Positions 31,562 through 40,814 are shown, counted from the stretch's first letter. The stretch is DNA of 64,000 bases from JAXDMK01 sp963765955 (GCA_963765955.1 CAVXYA010000010.1:499119-563118); one strand, 5' to 3'. The notes: generated by a model not told the origin, from the letters alone. Program-made: numbers and translations.

Positions 31562-32239
31562 CTACAAGGAATCGCCGACCAGGAGGTCCGCCAGCTCGCG
31601 AGGCCGGCTGAGAGCGACGCAGTGCCCGGCCTCGATCTCGTCGGGGACGACGCCGAGACGTTCGGCGACCACCCGCCGCATGAACGCCTCTGGCAAGAAC
31701 CGGTCCTGCGTGCACAGCACGAACCTCGTCGGCACCGCCGGCCACTCGTCGAGCGGCCACGGGGCGTTGTAGGCCGCCGCCGACTCCCCTCGCTCCTTGC
31801 TCATCGCCTCCTCGGCGAGGGCACGGGGCACGTCGTGATAGAACGCGACGAACGGGTCGTCGTTGCCGGTGACGCCGCCGTCGCGCTCGGCCTGCTCCCG
31901 AACGGCGTCGCCGTGGCCGGTGTTGATCCACCAGTCGGCGGGCTTCTCACCGGGAGCAGGGATCATGGCCGTGACCAGCACCAGCGAATCGACTGGTAGG
32001 CGGTGGGCGACCAGCGGTGCCGTGAAGCCGCCGTACGACTGGGCGACGACCACCAGGTCGTGCCGACCGTCGACGGCTCGTACCACGGTGTCGGCGTAGT
32101 CGGAGAGCGTGGCCGAGTCGTCGTCGCACGGCAGATCGGGCGCAACGGTCTCGTGTCCCCGGGCCCGCAGCTCCTTCTCGACGAGGTGCCAGTACCAGCC
32201 GACATCTCCGCCGCCGTGGATGAACGCGAACGTCGCCAT
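31562..32239 (-). CDS. Alpha/beta-hydrolase family protein
   Basis: A 225-residue hydrolase of the salicylate-esterase/HNL-like group. It begins 'ATFAFIHGGGDVGWYWHLV' (HGGG oxyanion region) and has the nucleophile Ser68 in 'VVVAQSYGGFTAPLVAHRL'. A late aspartate lies in 'RFVLCTQDRFLPEAFMRRV' and the catalytic histidine in 'EIEAGHCVALSRPRELADLL'. The usual G-x-S-x-G is A-Q-S-Y-G-G here. The ATG at 32239 is chosen; a start 21 bases upstream is possible. The substrate is unknown. It stands alone. Confidence 0.88.
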   Translation of the reverse strand: MATFAFIHGGGDVGWYWHLVEKELRARGHETVAPDLPCDDDSATLSDYADTVVRAVDGRHDLVVVAQSYGGFTAPLVAHRLPVDSLVLVTAMIPAPGEKPADWWINTGHGDAVREQAERDGGVTGNDDPFVAFYHDVPRALAEEAMSKERGESAAAYNAPWPLDEWPAVPTRFVLCTQDRFLPEAFMRRVVAERLGVVPDEIEAGHCVALSRPRELADLLVGDSL

Positions 32240-32400
32240 CGTCCCCGGAGCCTCGCGCACGCGCCCCGGCCGGGGCGGTCGGTCGCGCCAGGAGGGCGTA
32301 CCTCGCCGTCGTTGGCGCCAGAGCGGGCCCGGCCCGAGACCGGCATCAGGAGGCTGGTGGAGGCATGATTTCCTTGACGACCGAGCGCGAGGAGGCGCCG

Positions 32401-32906
32401 ATGAACAAGGTCATTTCCATGGTGGCGCTGGTCGCCGTTCTCGCCCTGGGAGCCTGCGGTGGGACGACGACGACGACACGACCACGGCGACCCCGACCGA
32501 CCCGTCCACCGTGACCACGGCCCGGACCTCCACGGACGCCGACCCGCCCTGCGGGGTGACCCTGGCCGAGGTCCGGAACCTGCTCCCGGCGGCGAGCGGG
32601 GTCTCCGAGAACTCGACGCCCGACCCCGGTCGGTGCAACTTCACCTGGGACGACGGCGGTCCCCGGGGGATCGACGTCGCCATCGTGCCCGGCGGGCGGT
32701 CCGCCTTCAACGTCCCCCCCGGGTACGAGCCCCTCGACGGCTATGGCGACCAGGCGTTCGTCTCGAGCGACGACGGGCAAGCCAGCGCCTTCGCCTTCGT
32801 CGGGAACGACCTCTACGCGGCCGACGTGGTCGCCCCCGGCACCGGCGCCGCCGAGGCCGACCTGCGCGCCCTCTGCCTCCAGCTCCTCCGGTTGGCTCTC
32901 GACTGA
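32401..32906 (+). pseudogene. Small Asp/Thr-rich lipoprotein gene with a one-base frame break
   Basis: The ATG at 32401 (GAGGAGG upstream) encodes the lipoprotein signal 'NKVISMVALVAVLALGACGG', with lipobox L-G-A-C. The frame is then lost at 32457-32464, a GGTGGG run followed by GAC repeats. One extra base restores 'DDDDDTTTATPTDPSTVTT' and a 130-residue domain with 'PCGVTLAEVRNLLPAASGV', 'RCNFTWDDGGPRGIDVAIVP' and 'YGDQAFVSSDDGQASAFAFV'. The domain looks like DUF3558-type secreted proteins. A missing G in a short run, as an assembly error or real mutation, explains the break. Confidence 0.7.
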
Positions 32907-32973
32907 AGGCGGTGGGCAGGAGCCGTATCCTTCGAACCTGGTTGTTCGGCCTCGGACCAGAACGGAAAACCCC

Positions 32974-33930
32974 TTGCCTGAGCGAGTGAAGAAGGTCGAT
33001 CTGGTGCTCGAGGGCGGCGGGGTGAAGAACATCGCCCTGCTCGGCGCGGTGACCGTCCTGGCCGAGGCCGGCTACACCTTCCCCCGGGTGGCGGGCACCA
33101 GCGGCGGCGCCATCATCGCGGCCGGGATCGCCGCCTACCAGAAGGCAGGGCGCGATTTGGGCGGGCTGCTCGACGTATCGCTGCGGGTGGACAACTCGCA
33201 GTTCCTGGACTGGCGGTGGCCCGGCCGAGTCCTGGGGCCGGTCTCGGGCGCGGTCGACCTGCTGCGTCGGGGGGGCCTGCACTCGGGGGACTACCTCTAC
33301 AAGTTCCTCTGCCCGGCCCTGGAGGACGTCGGCGTACGGACCTTCGCCGACCTGCGCATCGACGACGACCCCGGGTCGTCGCTGGCCGAGCACCAGCGTT
33401 ACTCGCTCGTCATCCACGTGGCCGACGTCACCCACCAGGTGCTGGTCCGCCTCCCCTGGGACTATTCGCTCTACGGGCTCCGCGCCGAGGAGCAGCCGAT
33501 CGCCGACGCGGTGCGGGCGTCCATGTCGATCCCCTTCTTCTTCCGCCCCGTCAACGTGGAGACCGACCACGGCGCGGCCACGTGGGTCGACGGCGGCCTC
33601 CTCGCCAACTACCCCGTCACCGTGTTCGACCGCACCGACGGTCAGCCGGCCCGCTGGCCGACGTGGGGCGTCAAGGTCAGCACCTCGCCCCGACATGGCC
33701 CGGACCGGCCGGTGCGCACGGCGGTGGGCTTGGGCATCCGTTGCCTGGCGACGATCACCGGCGACTGGTACCGCTCGTCGCTGGGCGCCGACACCGCCGG
33801 CCGGCGGACCATTCAGGTCGACACGTCGGGCGTCCCTTCCACCCAGTTCGACGTCGACAACCGGGCCCGCCTCCGCCTGTTCGAGAACGGCCGCGCCGCC
33901 GCCACCGACTTCCTGGAGCGCCTGGCCTGA
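32974..33930 (+). CDS. Patatin-like phospholipase
   Basis: Ser-Asp dyad acyl hydrolase of 318 residues. The oxyanion motif is 'LVLEGGGVKNIALLGAV', the nucleophile Ser43 is in G-T-S-G-G, and the catalytic Asp206 is in D-G-G ('WVDGGLLANYPVTVF'). 'VRASMSIPFFFRPV' is also typical. Family members cleave phospholipids or neutral lipids at membranes. The start is uncertain: TTG at 32974 or GTG at 32986. A -10-like TATCCT lies at 32926. It follows the broken lipoprotein gene by 67 bases. Confidence 0.9.
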   Translation: MPERVKKVDLVLEGGGVKNIALLGAVTVLAEAGYTFPRVAGTSGGAIIAAGIAAYQKAGRDLGGLLDVSLRVDNSQFLDWRWPGRVLGPVSGAVDLLRRGGLHSGDYLYKFLCPALEDVGVRTFADLRIDDDPGSSLAEHQRYSLVIHVADVTHQVLVRLPWDYSLYGLRAEEQPIADAVRASMSIPFFFRPVNVETDHGAATWVDGGLLANYPVTVFDRTDGQPARWPTWGVKVSTSPRHGPDRPVRTAVGLGIRCLATITGDWYRSSLGADTAGRRTIQVDTSGVPSTQFDVDNRARLRLFENGRAAATDFLERLA

Positions 33931-34058
33931 TCCTCACTGGCACCAGCGCTGAACCCAGCGCCTGCCCGACTGCCCGCCCTCGGCCCCGGCGCGGCGGCGG
34001 ATCAGGAGTCTCATTGGGATGTGCCCCGGCGTCAGCTTGGGCGCGCGACCATTGTCGG

Positions 34059-34509
34059 ATGCCCGCCCTGCGTACCCAGGTCGTCTTCGACGCCGCCGAG
34101 CCCCACGCGGTGGCCGCCTTCTGGGCCGAGGCCCTCCACTACGAACACGAGGAGATCGGCGAGTTCGTCGATGGCCTCCTCCAGGCCGGCCACGTGCCGG
34201 CCGACCTCACGGTCGAGATCGACGGGAAGCGACGCTGGCGGACGATGGCTTCGTTGCGCCATCCCGACGATCCCGTCGACGAGCGGGGGGCGGGCACCGG
34301 CCGGCGCATCCTCTTCCAGGCGGTGCCCGAGCCCAAGGCGGTGAAGAACCGGGTCCACCTCGACCTGCTGGTCGGACCGGAGGACCACGACGCCGAGGTC
34401 GAACGCCTCGTCGGGCCTGGGTGCCACCGTCGTCAGCGTCCACGACGGCGACGACGGCCGGTGGACGCTGCTGACCGACCCCGAAGGCAACGAGTTCGAC
34501 GTCTCCTGA
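34059..34509 (+). CDS. VOC (glyoxalase-like) domain protein with a frame break
   Basis: The ATG at 34059 starts 'PALRTQVVFDAAEPHAVAAF' then 'WAEALHYEHEE', the first half of a vicinal-oxygen-chelate fold. 'KNRVHLDLLVGPEDHDAEVE' gives the usual metal-ligand histidine (HLDL). At about 34411-34422 the frame must shift by one base to give 'LGATVVSVHDGDDGRWTLLT' and 'DPEGNEFDVS', the standard VOC ending (D-P-E-G-N-E-F). The protein is otherwise complete at about 149 residues. An assembly indel is likely. Its substrate is unknown. Confidence 0.8.
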
Positions 34510-34517
34510 CGCCGCGG

Positions 34518-34727
34518 TCAGGGCTTCGCCGTCGGCCCCGGGCCTCCGTCTGAACGAGCACCCGCCGACGCATCGTGGTGACCCCTGCGGCGAAGGCGAC
34601 CCACGAGGGTGTCGAGTCCGAACAGAGCCAGCCCGACGAACAGGGTGAGCGCGAGCACGAAGGCGAGCAGGACGATGTCGCCCGCTTCCGTCACATTGGC
34701 GACGAGCGGCCGCCCGAGATTGGTCAT
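34518..34727 (-). CDS. Small single-span membrane protein
   Basis: A 69-residue protein: a short N-terminus, one hydrophobic segment at residues ~16-38 ('GDIVLLAFVLALTLFVGLAL'), then a basic cytoplasmic-looking tail ('GRLRRRGHHD'). A strong GGAGGGAGG precedes the ATG at 34727, which supports it being real. No family is recognised. It is convergent with the VOC gene, 8 bases away. Confidence 0.6.
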   Translation of the reverse strand: MTNLGRPLVANVTEAGDIVLLAFVLALTLFVGLALFGLDTLVGRLRRRGHHDASAGARSDGGPGPTAKP

Positions 34728-34912
34728 GCGACCTCCCTCCGAGAACGGTGACCACGTTACTGCCCCGTCTCTTCACATCCCAGGAGCACTCGTCGTGCGC
34801 CCTCGTGGCCGTCGTGCGGGCGGTAGGCCGAACGGCCCATACGGCGGAGCCTTCCACGGTCCGACAATGACACTGCCCCACTGGTGCAGTCGCGCCGGGC
34901 CAGGAGGTTGGA

Positions 34913-37843
34913 ATGGGAGTGTCGTCGGGCCCCGTCTCGGCCGGATCAGGGCCGCGGCCGATCGAGGCGCCTGCCGGTCGCCACCTGCGGGTCTCGGTGG
35001 CCGTCCTCGGCGTGCTGATGGCCATGAGCGCCGTGCTCACCGTGTGGGTCCGCGACCTGGTGGCCAACCAGGAGGACCGGCTGCTGCGGGAGCGGGCCGC
35101 CGCCGCCGGCCTCGTCCTGCGGTCGGCCGTGCTGAACATGGACCCCCAGCTCGGTCAGCTTGGTATCGCGGCCCGGATGGCGGACGTCGCCCCGGGCGCC
35201 TTCGCCGAGGTGGCGGCCGATCAGGCTGCATCGAACCCCCTGCTCCGGGCGTCGGCCCTGGTGCGGCCGACGGCGGGCGGGTTCGAGGTCGACCTCGTCG
35301 CCGGCCCCGCCCTCACCGAGGGCCAGGTGCTCGACGGCGCCCGGGCGGTGGCGGTCGAGCGGGCCTCCCAGGGCGACAAGATGGTGAGCACGTCGGTCTT
35401 CACCGACGGGGCCGACCTGGTGCTCGGCGTCGCCCTCGGGCCGCCGGCCTCTCCCCCGGGCACCGTGTTGTACCGCGAGAGTCGCATCTTGCCCGGGTCG
35501 CCCACCCGCTCCACCAGTTCGGCACCGTTCGCCGAGCTGATGGGGGAGCTCTACGCGGGGCCCGTTGCCGAACCCGGCCAGCTGGTGTTGGCGACGGCCG
35601 AGCGACCGGCGAAGGGCGACAACGTCTTCGAGGAGAAGATCCCGGTGGGCGACAGCGAGTGGCTCTTCATCGCCGCGGCCAAGCACCCGCTGGCGGGACC
35701 GCTCATGGCCCGGCTGCCGTGGATGGCCGGCGGCGCCGCGCTGGTCGGGTCGCTGCTCGTGGCGGCGATGGTCGAGGCCCTTACCCGACGCCGCGACTAC
35801 GCCCTGGGCCTGGTCGACAGTCGGACCGCCGAGCTCCGCGACTCGCTGGCCTCGCTCGAGCTGGCCCGCCAGGAGGCGGCGGCGGCGCGCGACCAGGCGA
35901 TGGACGCGTCACGGATGAAGTCCCAGTTCCTCGCCAACATGAGCCACGAGATCCGCACGCCCCTCAACGGCATGATCGGGATGACCGGGCTGCTCATCGA
36001 CACCCCGCTCGACGCCGAGCAACGGGAGTTCGCCAAGACCGCCCGGCGGTCGGGGGAGATCCTGCTCGCGCTGGTCAACGACGTGCTCGACTTCTCCAAG
36101 ATCGAGGCCGGCAAGTTGGAGCTGGAGACCTGCGACTTCGACCTGGACGCGGTGGTGGAGGACGTCGCCGAGCTCTTCGCTCCCGCCGCCCAGCGAAAGG
36201 GACTCGAGATCACCTGCTCGTCCATCGGCGACGTGCCCCGGACGGTGGCCGGTGACCCGGGCCGGGTGCGTCAGGTCCTCACCAACCTGGTGGGGAACGC
36301 GGTCAAGTTCACCGACTCGGGTGAGGTGGCCATCACCGTCTCCGCCGAGCGCGCCGACGAGCAGCTGCTGGTCCGCTTCTCGGTGCGCGACACCGGGATG
36401 GGCATCGACGAGGCGTCCCAGCAACGCCTGTTCGAGGCGTTCACCCAGGCCGACGCCTCGACCACCAGGCGTTACGGCGGTACCGGTCTGGGGCTGGCCA
36501 TCTCCAAGCGCCTCACCGAGATGATGGGCGGGACGCTGGGCGTCGAGAGCCGACTCGGCGCCGGCAGCACGTTCTGGTTCGAGGTCCCCCTCGTCGCCGT
36601 GCCGGAAGCCGACCACGGGCCGATCGAAGCGGCGGCGCTGCGCGGCCAGCGGGTGCTGATCGTCGACGACAACGCGACAAACCGGGAGGTCCTCGAACGC
36701 CGCCTGCGGAGCTGGGGCATCGACGCGGAAAGCGCGGCCGACGGCGTGACCGGGCTGCGGGCCCTACGGAAGGCGTTCCAGCACGGGCGGAGCTTCGACG
36801 CCATCCTCCTCGACTACGACATGCCCGGCATGGACGGCCTCGACGTGCTCCAGGTCGTGGCCGTCGACGAGTCCATGACCACGGTGAAGGTGCTGATGCT
36901 CACGCCCGTCGCCTCGGTCCCCCTCGGCGACGGTCGGATCTCGTCGTGTCTCACGAAGCCGGTCCGCCCCTCGCAGCTGTTCGAGTGCCTGGCTGCCGTC
37001 CTGGGCGACGCCGCCCAGCCGCCGTCCACGCCGTCCCCGAAGCCTCGAGTTCCGAAGCCGGTGGACACGTGGGTGGCTCCGCCGGGCCTGCGAGTACTTG
37101 TCGCCGAGGACAACGCGGTGAACCAGCGGGTGGTGGCGGCCATGCTCGGACGCCTCGGGTTCCGGGTCGACGTGGTCGGCGACGGTCGCGAGGCCGTCAC
37201 CGCCTTCACCCAACTGCCCTACGACGCCGTCCTGATGGACTGCCAGATGCCGGGGATGAGCGGCTACGACGCCACCGCCGAGATCCGCCGTCGGGAGACG
37301 GGTGGGTGGCGGGTCCCGATCCTGGCTCTCACCGCCTCGGCCATGAAAGGCGACGAGGAACGGTGCCTGGCGGCCGGGATGGACGCTTACCTGGCCAAGC
37401 CGGTGGGGATGGACGACCTGGCCCGGACCCTCCGATCGCTCATCCGCTTGGAGGCGCGGCCGGGGCCGGCGGAAGGGTCGGAACCCGGTCCCGCCCTCGA
37501 TGGCCCGCCGCGGGAGGCGTTGGAGAACGAGACCGTCGAGGGTCTCCGGGCCCTGGGCGCCGGCGTGCTGCAATCGATCGCATCCGACTTCTGCCGGGCC
37601 GTGCCCGACGACATCAGCGAGCTCAAGCGGGGGATCGCCGACGCCGACCCCGAGCGGGTCGGGCGGGCCGCGCACCGGCTCAAGGGTGGCTGCCTCGCCC
37701 TCGGTGCCACCCGCATGGGCGCCCTGGCCACCGAGATCGAGTGTCACGCCCTCGGGCGTCGTCTCGACCAGGTTGCCGGCCGGGTCGGAGAGCTGGAGAG
37801 CTCGTACGACGACGTCGTCGCCGTCCTGAAGGCGTCCGTCTGA
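34913..37843 (+). CDS. Hybrid sensor histidine kinase with two receiver domains and HPt
   Basis: A 976-residue membrane sensor and internal phosphorelay. Two membrane segments (residues ~26-46 and ~263-282) flank an extracytoplasmic sensor region with CHASE-like character. A coiled coil leads to HisKA with His345 in 'MSHEIRTPLNGMIGM', then HATPase_c ('NLVGNAVKFT', 'DTGMGI', 'YGGTGLGLAI'). Receiver 1 has Asp634 (DYDMPGMDG), receiver 2 Asp776 (DCQMPGMSG), and the HPt has His921 (AHRLKGG). The ATG has AGGAGG 8 bases upstream. No response regulator or output gene is adjacent, so its target is elsewhere. Confidence 0.95.
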   Translation: MGVSSGPVSAGSGPRPIEAPAGRHLRVSVAVLGVLMAMSAVLTVWVRDLVANQEDRLLRERAAAAGLVLRSAVLNMDPQLGQLGIAARMADVAPGAFAEVAADQAASNPLLRASALVRPTAGGFEVDLVAGPALTEGQVLDGARAVAVERASQGDKMVSTSVFTDGADLVLGVALGPPASPPGTVLYRESRILPGSPTRSTSSAPFAELMGELYAGPVAEPGQLVLATAERPAKGDNVFEEKIPVGDSEWLFIAAAKHPLAGPLMARLPWMAGGAALVGSLLVAAMVEALTRRRDYALGLVDSRTAELRDSLASLELARQEAAAARDQAMDASRMKSQFLANMSHEIRTPLNGMIGMTGLLIDTPLDAEQREFAKTARRSGEILLALVNDVLDFSKIEAGKLELETCDFDLDAVVEDVAELFAPAAQRKGLEITCSSIGDVPRTVAGDPGRVRQVLTNLVGNAVKFTDSGEVAITVSAERADEQLLVRFSVRDTGMGIDEASQQRLFEAFTQADASTTRRYGGTGLGLAISKRLTEMMGGTLGVESRLGAGSTFWFEVPLVAVPEADHGPIEAAALRGQRVLIVDDNATNREVLERRLRSWGIDAESAADGVTGLRALRKAFQHGRSFDAILLDYDMPGMDGLDVLQVVAVDESMTTVKVLMLTPVASVPLGDGRISSCLTKPVRPSQLFECLAAVLGDAAQPPSTPSPKPRVPKPVDTWVAPPGLRVLVAEDNAVNQRVVAAMLGRLGFRVDVVGDGREAVTAFTQLPYDAVLMDCQMPGMSGYDATAEIRRRETGGWRVPILALTASAMKGDEERCLAAGMDAYLAKPVGMDDLARTLRSLIRLEARPGPAEGSEPGPALDGPPREALENETVEGLRALGAGVLQSIASDFCRAVPDDISELKRGIADADPERVGRAAHRLKGGCLALGATRMGALATEIECHALGRRLDQVAGRVGELESSYDDVVAVLKASV

Positions 37844-37921
37844 CCCCGTCGCAAATCGCTGGGGTCGCCACCTCCCGTACGCTCGGTCGAGTGCGTCGCG
37901 ACCGCCAGTTGCCGCCAGCGG

Positions 37922-39388
37922 ATGGCGGGCGTCACCGCGGTGCTCGTGGTCGCCAGCGTGGTCGCCGCCTGCGGCGGTGGCGAGGGCTCGGGCCCGGCCG
38001 ATCGGGCGGCGCCGGCGGCCGAGCCCCGGGCCGGGACGTGGAGGACATGGGTGCTGCCGTCCGCCTCCGCCATCGCGGTGCCGCCGCCCCCCGCGCCGGG
38101 GTCGGAGAGGGCGGACGCCGACCTGGCCGAGGTCCGTCGCCTGGCCGCCCCCGGCGAGCGCACCCCGGCCGTCCTCGACCAGATCCAGCGATGGAGCGGC
38201 CCCCTGCCGACCCAGCCGTGGACGACGAAGGCCTTCGACCTCGTGGCCGCCCAGGCCAAGAACCCGCCGCTGTCGACCCGCAACTACGCCCTGGTCCACG
38301 GGGCGATGTACGACGCCATGGTGGCCGCCTTCTCCTGGAAGTACGAGTACGACGTCGAGGCCCCGGCCAGCATCGACACGGTGATCCCGGCCGGGGCCGA
38401 CCCGTCGTACCCGTCGGAGCACGCGGCCATGGCCGGGGCCGCGTCCCGGGTCCTGGCCCACCTGTATCCCGACGAGTCCGCCCTGCGCCTCGACGAGCTG
38501 GCCGAGGAGGCGGCCCGGTCGAGGGTGCAGGCGGGCGTCAACACGCCGAGCGACGTGGCCGCCGGGCTCGACCTGGGCCGGGCGGTCGCCGACCGGTGGA
38601 TCGACCACGCCCGGGCCGACGGCGCGGGCACGGCCTGGGACGGCCGCCGCCCGCCCGGGATCGGGGGCGGGCCGGAGTTCTGGGAGCCGCCGCCGGGCAG
38701 TGTCAGCCCCCCCGTCGACCCCATGGCCGGCACCTGGAAGGCGTGGGTGATGCCGTCGAACAGCGCCTTCCGGCCCCCTCCTCCTCCCGCCTACGGCTCC
38801 CCCGAGTTCGCCGCCGCGGCCCAGGAGCTGATCGACATCCGCCGGAATTTGACCCCCGACCAGGAGGCCCTGGCCCGGTTCTACGAGGGGGATCAGGGGA
38901 CGAAGCTTCCCGGCGGCATCACCCTCGACGTCAATGCGGCCGACGTGCTGCGGGCGGCCGGCGCCCATGTCGAGGCCGGCGGCCTGAGCCTGCCCTACGC
39001 GGTGCGGGCCGTCACCCTCGTCACCATCGCCCTGGCCGACGCCGGGATCTCGGCCTGGGACGCCAAGTACACGTACTGGAACCCGCGGCCGATCAACGCC
39101 ATCCGGGACCTCGGGCTCGACCCGGACTGGACGCCCCTGCTGAACACGCCCCGGTTCCCCGCTTACCCCTCGGGCAGCGCCGGGTACACGGGCGCGGCCC
39201 AGGCGGTGATGACCTACCTCTTTCCCTCCGACGCGTCCACCTTCGAGCAGCGGGCGAGGGACCAGGCCGAGTCGCGGCTGCTCGGCGGCATCCACTGGCG
39301 GTACGACTCGGTGTCGCTGGCGTCGGGCAACCAGATCGGCGGGCTGGTCGTCGAATGGGCCCGGGGTGACGGGTCCCAAAGAAGTTGA
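37922..39388 (+). CDS. Vanadium haloperoxidase-like PAP2-fold lipoprotein
   Basis: A 488-residue exported protein with lipobox V-A-A-C near residue 18. The C-terminal half has haloperoxidase motifs: K-x6-RP ('KYTYWNPRP'), then 'PAYPSGSAGYTGAAQAVM' and 'SRLLGGIHWRYDSVSLASGN' (S-R-x-x-x-G-x-H-x-x-x-D). The acid-base histidine of PSGH is Ser here (PSGS). The N-terminal half contains a related 'PSYPSEHAAMAGAASRVLAH', suggesting an internal duplication, and 'TW(R/K)(T/A)WV(L/M)PS' also occurs twice. Such proteins are phosphatases or haloperoxidases; activity is doubtful given the substitution. The ATG 37922 start gives a good signal. Confidence 0.8.
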   Translation: MAGVTAVLVVASVVAACGGGEGSGPADRAAPAAEPRAGTWRTWVLPSASAIAVPPPPAPGSERADADLAEVRRLAAPGERTPAVLDQIQRWSGPLPTQPWTTKAFDLVAAQAKNPPLSTRNYALVHGAMYDAMVAAFSWKYEYDVEAPASIDTVIPAGADPSYPSEHAAMAGAASRVLAHLYPDESALRLDELAEEAARSRVQAGVNTPSDVAAGLDLGRAVADRWIDHARADGAGTAWDGRRPPGIGGGPEFWEPPPGSVSPPVDPMAGTWKAWVMPSNSAFRPPPPPAYGSPEFAAAAQELIDIRRNLTPDQEALARFYEGDQGTKLPGGITLDVNAADVLRAAGAHVEAGGLSLPYAVRAVTLVTIALADAGISAWDAKYTYWNPRPINAIRDLGLDPDWTPLLNTPRFPAYPSGSAGYTGAAQAVMTYLFPSDASTFEQRARDQAESRLLGGIHWRYDSVSLASGNQIGGLVVEWARGDGSQRS

Positions 39389-39409
39389 CGCCCCCGGCCT
39401 GTCGGGCCT

Positions 39410-39745
39410 TCAGCGGTCGCCCTCGGCCAGGTCGGCCAGGATCAGGTGCCACGATGCCAGCCCGTGCTCGCACCACCCGTCGGGGGCGACCAGGCAGTCG
39501 TCGGGGCAGCGGCACACGCCGTCGGCGATCCACTCGGCCAGGGTCTGGTCGTCGGGCGGCGCCCACCCGCTGTTGACCTCGAACCACTCGTGGGCGTGGC
39601 GGACGGCGGCCGCGGCAGTGGTCACCACCCGATCATGGGGCAGCACGGTCGTCCCCCAAGCGGCCCGGTACCGCGCCGTCTCGATGCCCTCCAGGGGCCT
39701 CCAACCGTGCCACAACCGTCGGTTCCGCAGCGTGGCCGCGGTCAT
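39410..39745 (-). CDS. Conserved-looking cysteine-rich hypothetical protein
   Basis: A 111-residue soluble protein; no family is recognised. The N-terminal half is helical with Trp residues ('LWHGWRPLEGIETARYRAAW'). The C-terminal half holds four Cys and several His in 'CRCPDDCLVAPDGWCEHGLA' followed by 'SWHLIL', which looks like a metal-binding site. The ATG at 39745 lies 12 bases after the stop of the lipoprotein gene, so they are probably co-transcribed. It is convergent with the haloperoxidase-like gene, 21 bases away. Confidence 0.6.
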   Translation of the reverse strand: MTAATLRNRRLWHGWRPLEGIETARYRAAWGTTVLPHDRVVTTAAAAVRHAHEWFEVNSGWAPPDDQTLAEWIADGVCRCPDDCLVAPDGWCEHGLASWHLILADLAEGDR

Positions 39746-39757
39746 GGGGCAGCACGG

Positions 39758-40378
39758 TCAGGCCCGGATGGCCCCGTCCACCAGGCGCCGACTCCCGAGG
39801 GGGGCGGCCAGGGTGACGCTGGCCGTCTTCTGCTGGGCGATCAGGATGCAGGCCACGCCCTCGGGCCCGGAGTGCTCGTAGATGGTGACCCGCACCGTAT
39901 CGGGCCCCTCCTCGACCACTATCGAGTCGAAGACGGAGCAGGGCGCGATACCTGCGTAGTAGCTGAAGGTGAGGGTGAGACCGTCGCCACTGACCGTGTG
40001 GCCATCCCACGGGTGCGGATGGCGACGATCGCCGGGAACGGTCGTGACCGGCGGAAGGGCGTCCCCGGCCGGTGGGGCACCGCCCCCCGCCGGGGGACCG
40101 CCACCTACCGGGGGGGAGGGTTCGATCTGGCCTGGCTCGCTCCCGTCCGATCCCGACGGCGGGTCGGTGCCGACGACCGGAACGGTGGTCGACGAGTCGG
40201 TCGGCAGGCCGGGCTGGATGCTCCCGGTCCCTGTCGCGCCGCCTCGGGACGCGCCCGAGCCGTCGGCGCGGACCTCCTCGGCGGGGGTCGTGTCCGAGCA
40301 CCCGGTGAGCACGATCGCCAGCGCCACGCAGGCAGCCGCCAGCCGGCACCGGATCCTGGTCCTGTGGGAGATGTCCAT
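39758..40378 (-). CDS. Putative lipoprotein of unknown function
   Basis: A 206-residue protein with a lipoprotein signal 'RLAAACVALAIVLTGCSDTT' (lipobox L-T-G-C near residue 25). A long Gly/Pro/Ser/Thr-rich linker is followed by a compact C-terminal domain ('DGLTLTFSYYAGIAPCSVFD', 'VRVTIYEHSGPEGVACILIA') with two cysteines that may form a disulfide. The start is the ATG at 40378, which puts the signal at the N-terminus; the frame is open 72 bases further upstream. It is divergent from the SARP-like regulator, with the heptamer array in the 436-base gap between them. Confidence 0.7.
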   Translation of the reverse strand: MDISHRTRIRCRLAAACVALAIVLTGCSDTTPAEEVRADGSGASRGGATGTGSIQPGLPTDSSTTVPVVGTDPPSGSDGSEPGQIEPSPPVGGGPPAGGGAPPAGDALPPVTTVPGDRRHPHPWDGHTVSGDGLTLTFSYYAGIAPCSVFDSIVVEEGPDTVRVTIYEHSGPEGVACILIAQQKTASVTLAAPLGSRRLVDGAIRA

Positions 40379-40555
40379 GCCCGTTGGACGACTCCCGCCC
40401 GCCGCCGGTTCCCGGCCGCCGGTCCTCGTCGCCGCACCTCGTCGCCGCACCGGAGATCGAGGCGCCCCGCTCGCCTGACGGCGGATCAGGCGAGACGGGG
40501 CGCACGGACAGTCTCACAGGTGTGGAGCCCTTCGGCAACGCGGACGACCCCGTTC

Positions 40556-40599
40556 GGTTGCAATCCGGTTGCGTCCCGGTTGCATGTCCGCCGTACGTT
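40556..40599 (+). promoter_or_regulatory. SARP-type operator: three GGTTGCR heptamers at 11-bp spacing plus -10 element
   Basis: GGTTGCA (40556), GGTTGCG (40567) and GGTTGCA (40578) start exactly 11 bases apart. A -10-like TACGTT is at 40594-40599, 9 bases after the third heptamer. This matches the known geometry of SARP (BTAD-winged-helix activator) binding sites. The site precedes a SARP-type regulator gene by about 230 bases, which suggests autoactivation. It may also act on the divergent lipoprotein gene. Confidence 0.7.
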
Positions 40600-40814
40600 C
40601 GGCTCGAGGAGGGCTCGCCGGCCCGCCCAGGGTCACCGGCAGGTCACGACGGAGCCGGTGAATCGAGGGCAGGCGGGAGCGTAGCCGGCTGGCGGTGTGG
40701 TTGCGGGTGGCTCGGAGTCCACGGGCGCTCGCCCCATCGCCGGGCCCGGCGTATGGCACGCTGGAGGCCCAACGGAAACGGCACGTCGGGCGTGCAAGAA
40801 GGGGCTCCAGCAGG

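Noticed and set aside
31164..31772. A 202-residue plus-strand frame after the dehydrogenase gene
   Set aside because: It has no domain, poor start context, and runs antisense through the conserved C-terminus of the hydrolase gene.
36764..39379. An 871-residue open frame on the minus strand opposite the hybrid kinase and haloperoxidase genes
   Set aside because: It crosses two unrelated, clearly coding plus-strand genes and has no recognisable domain.
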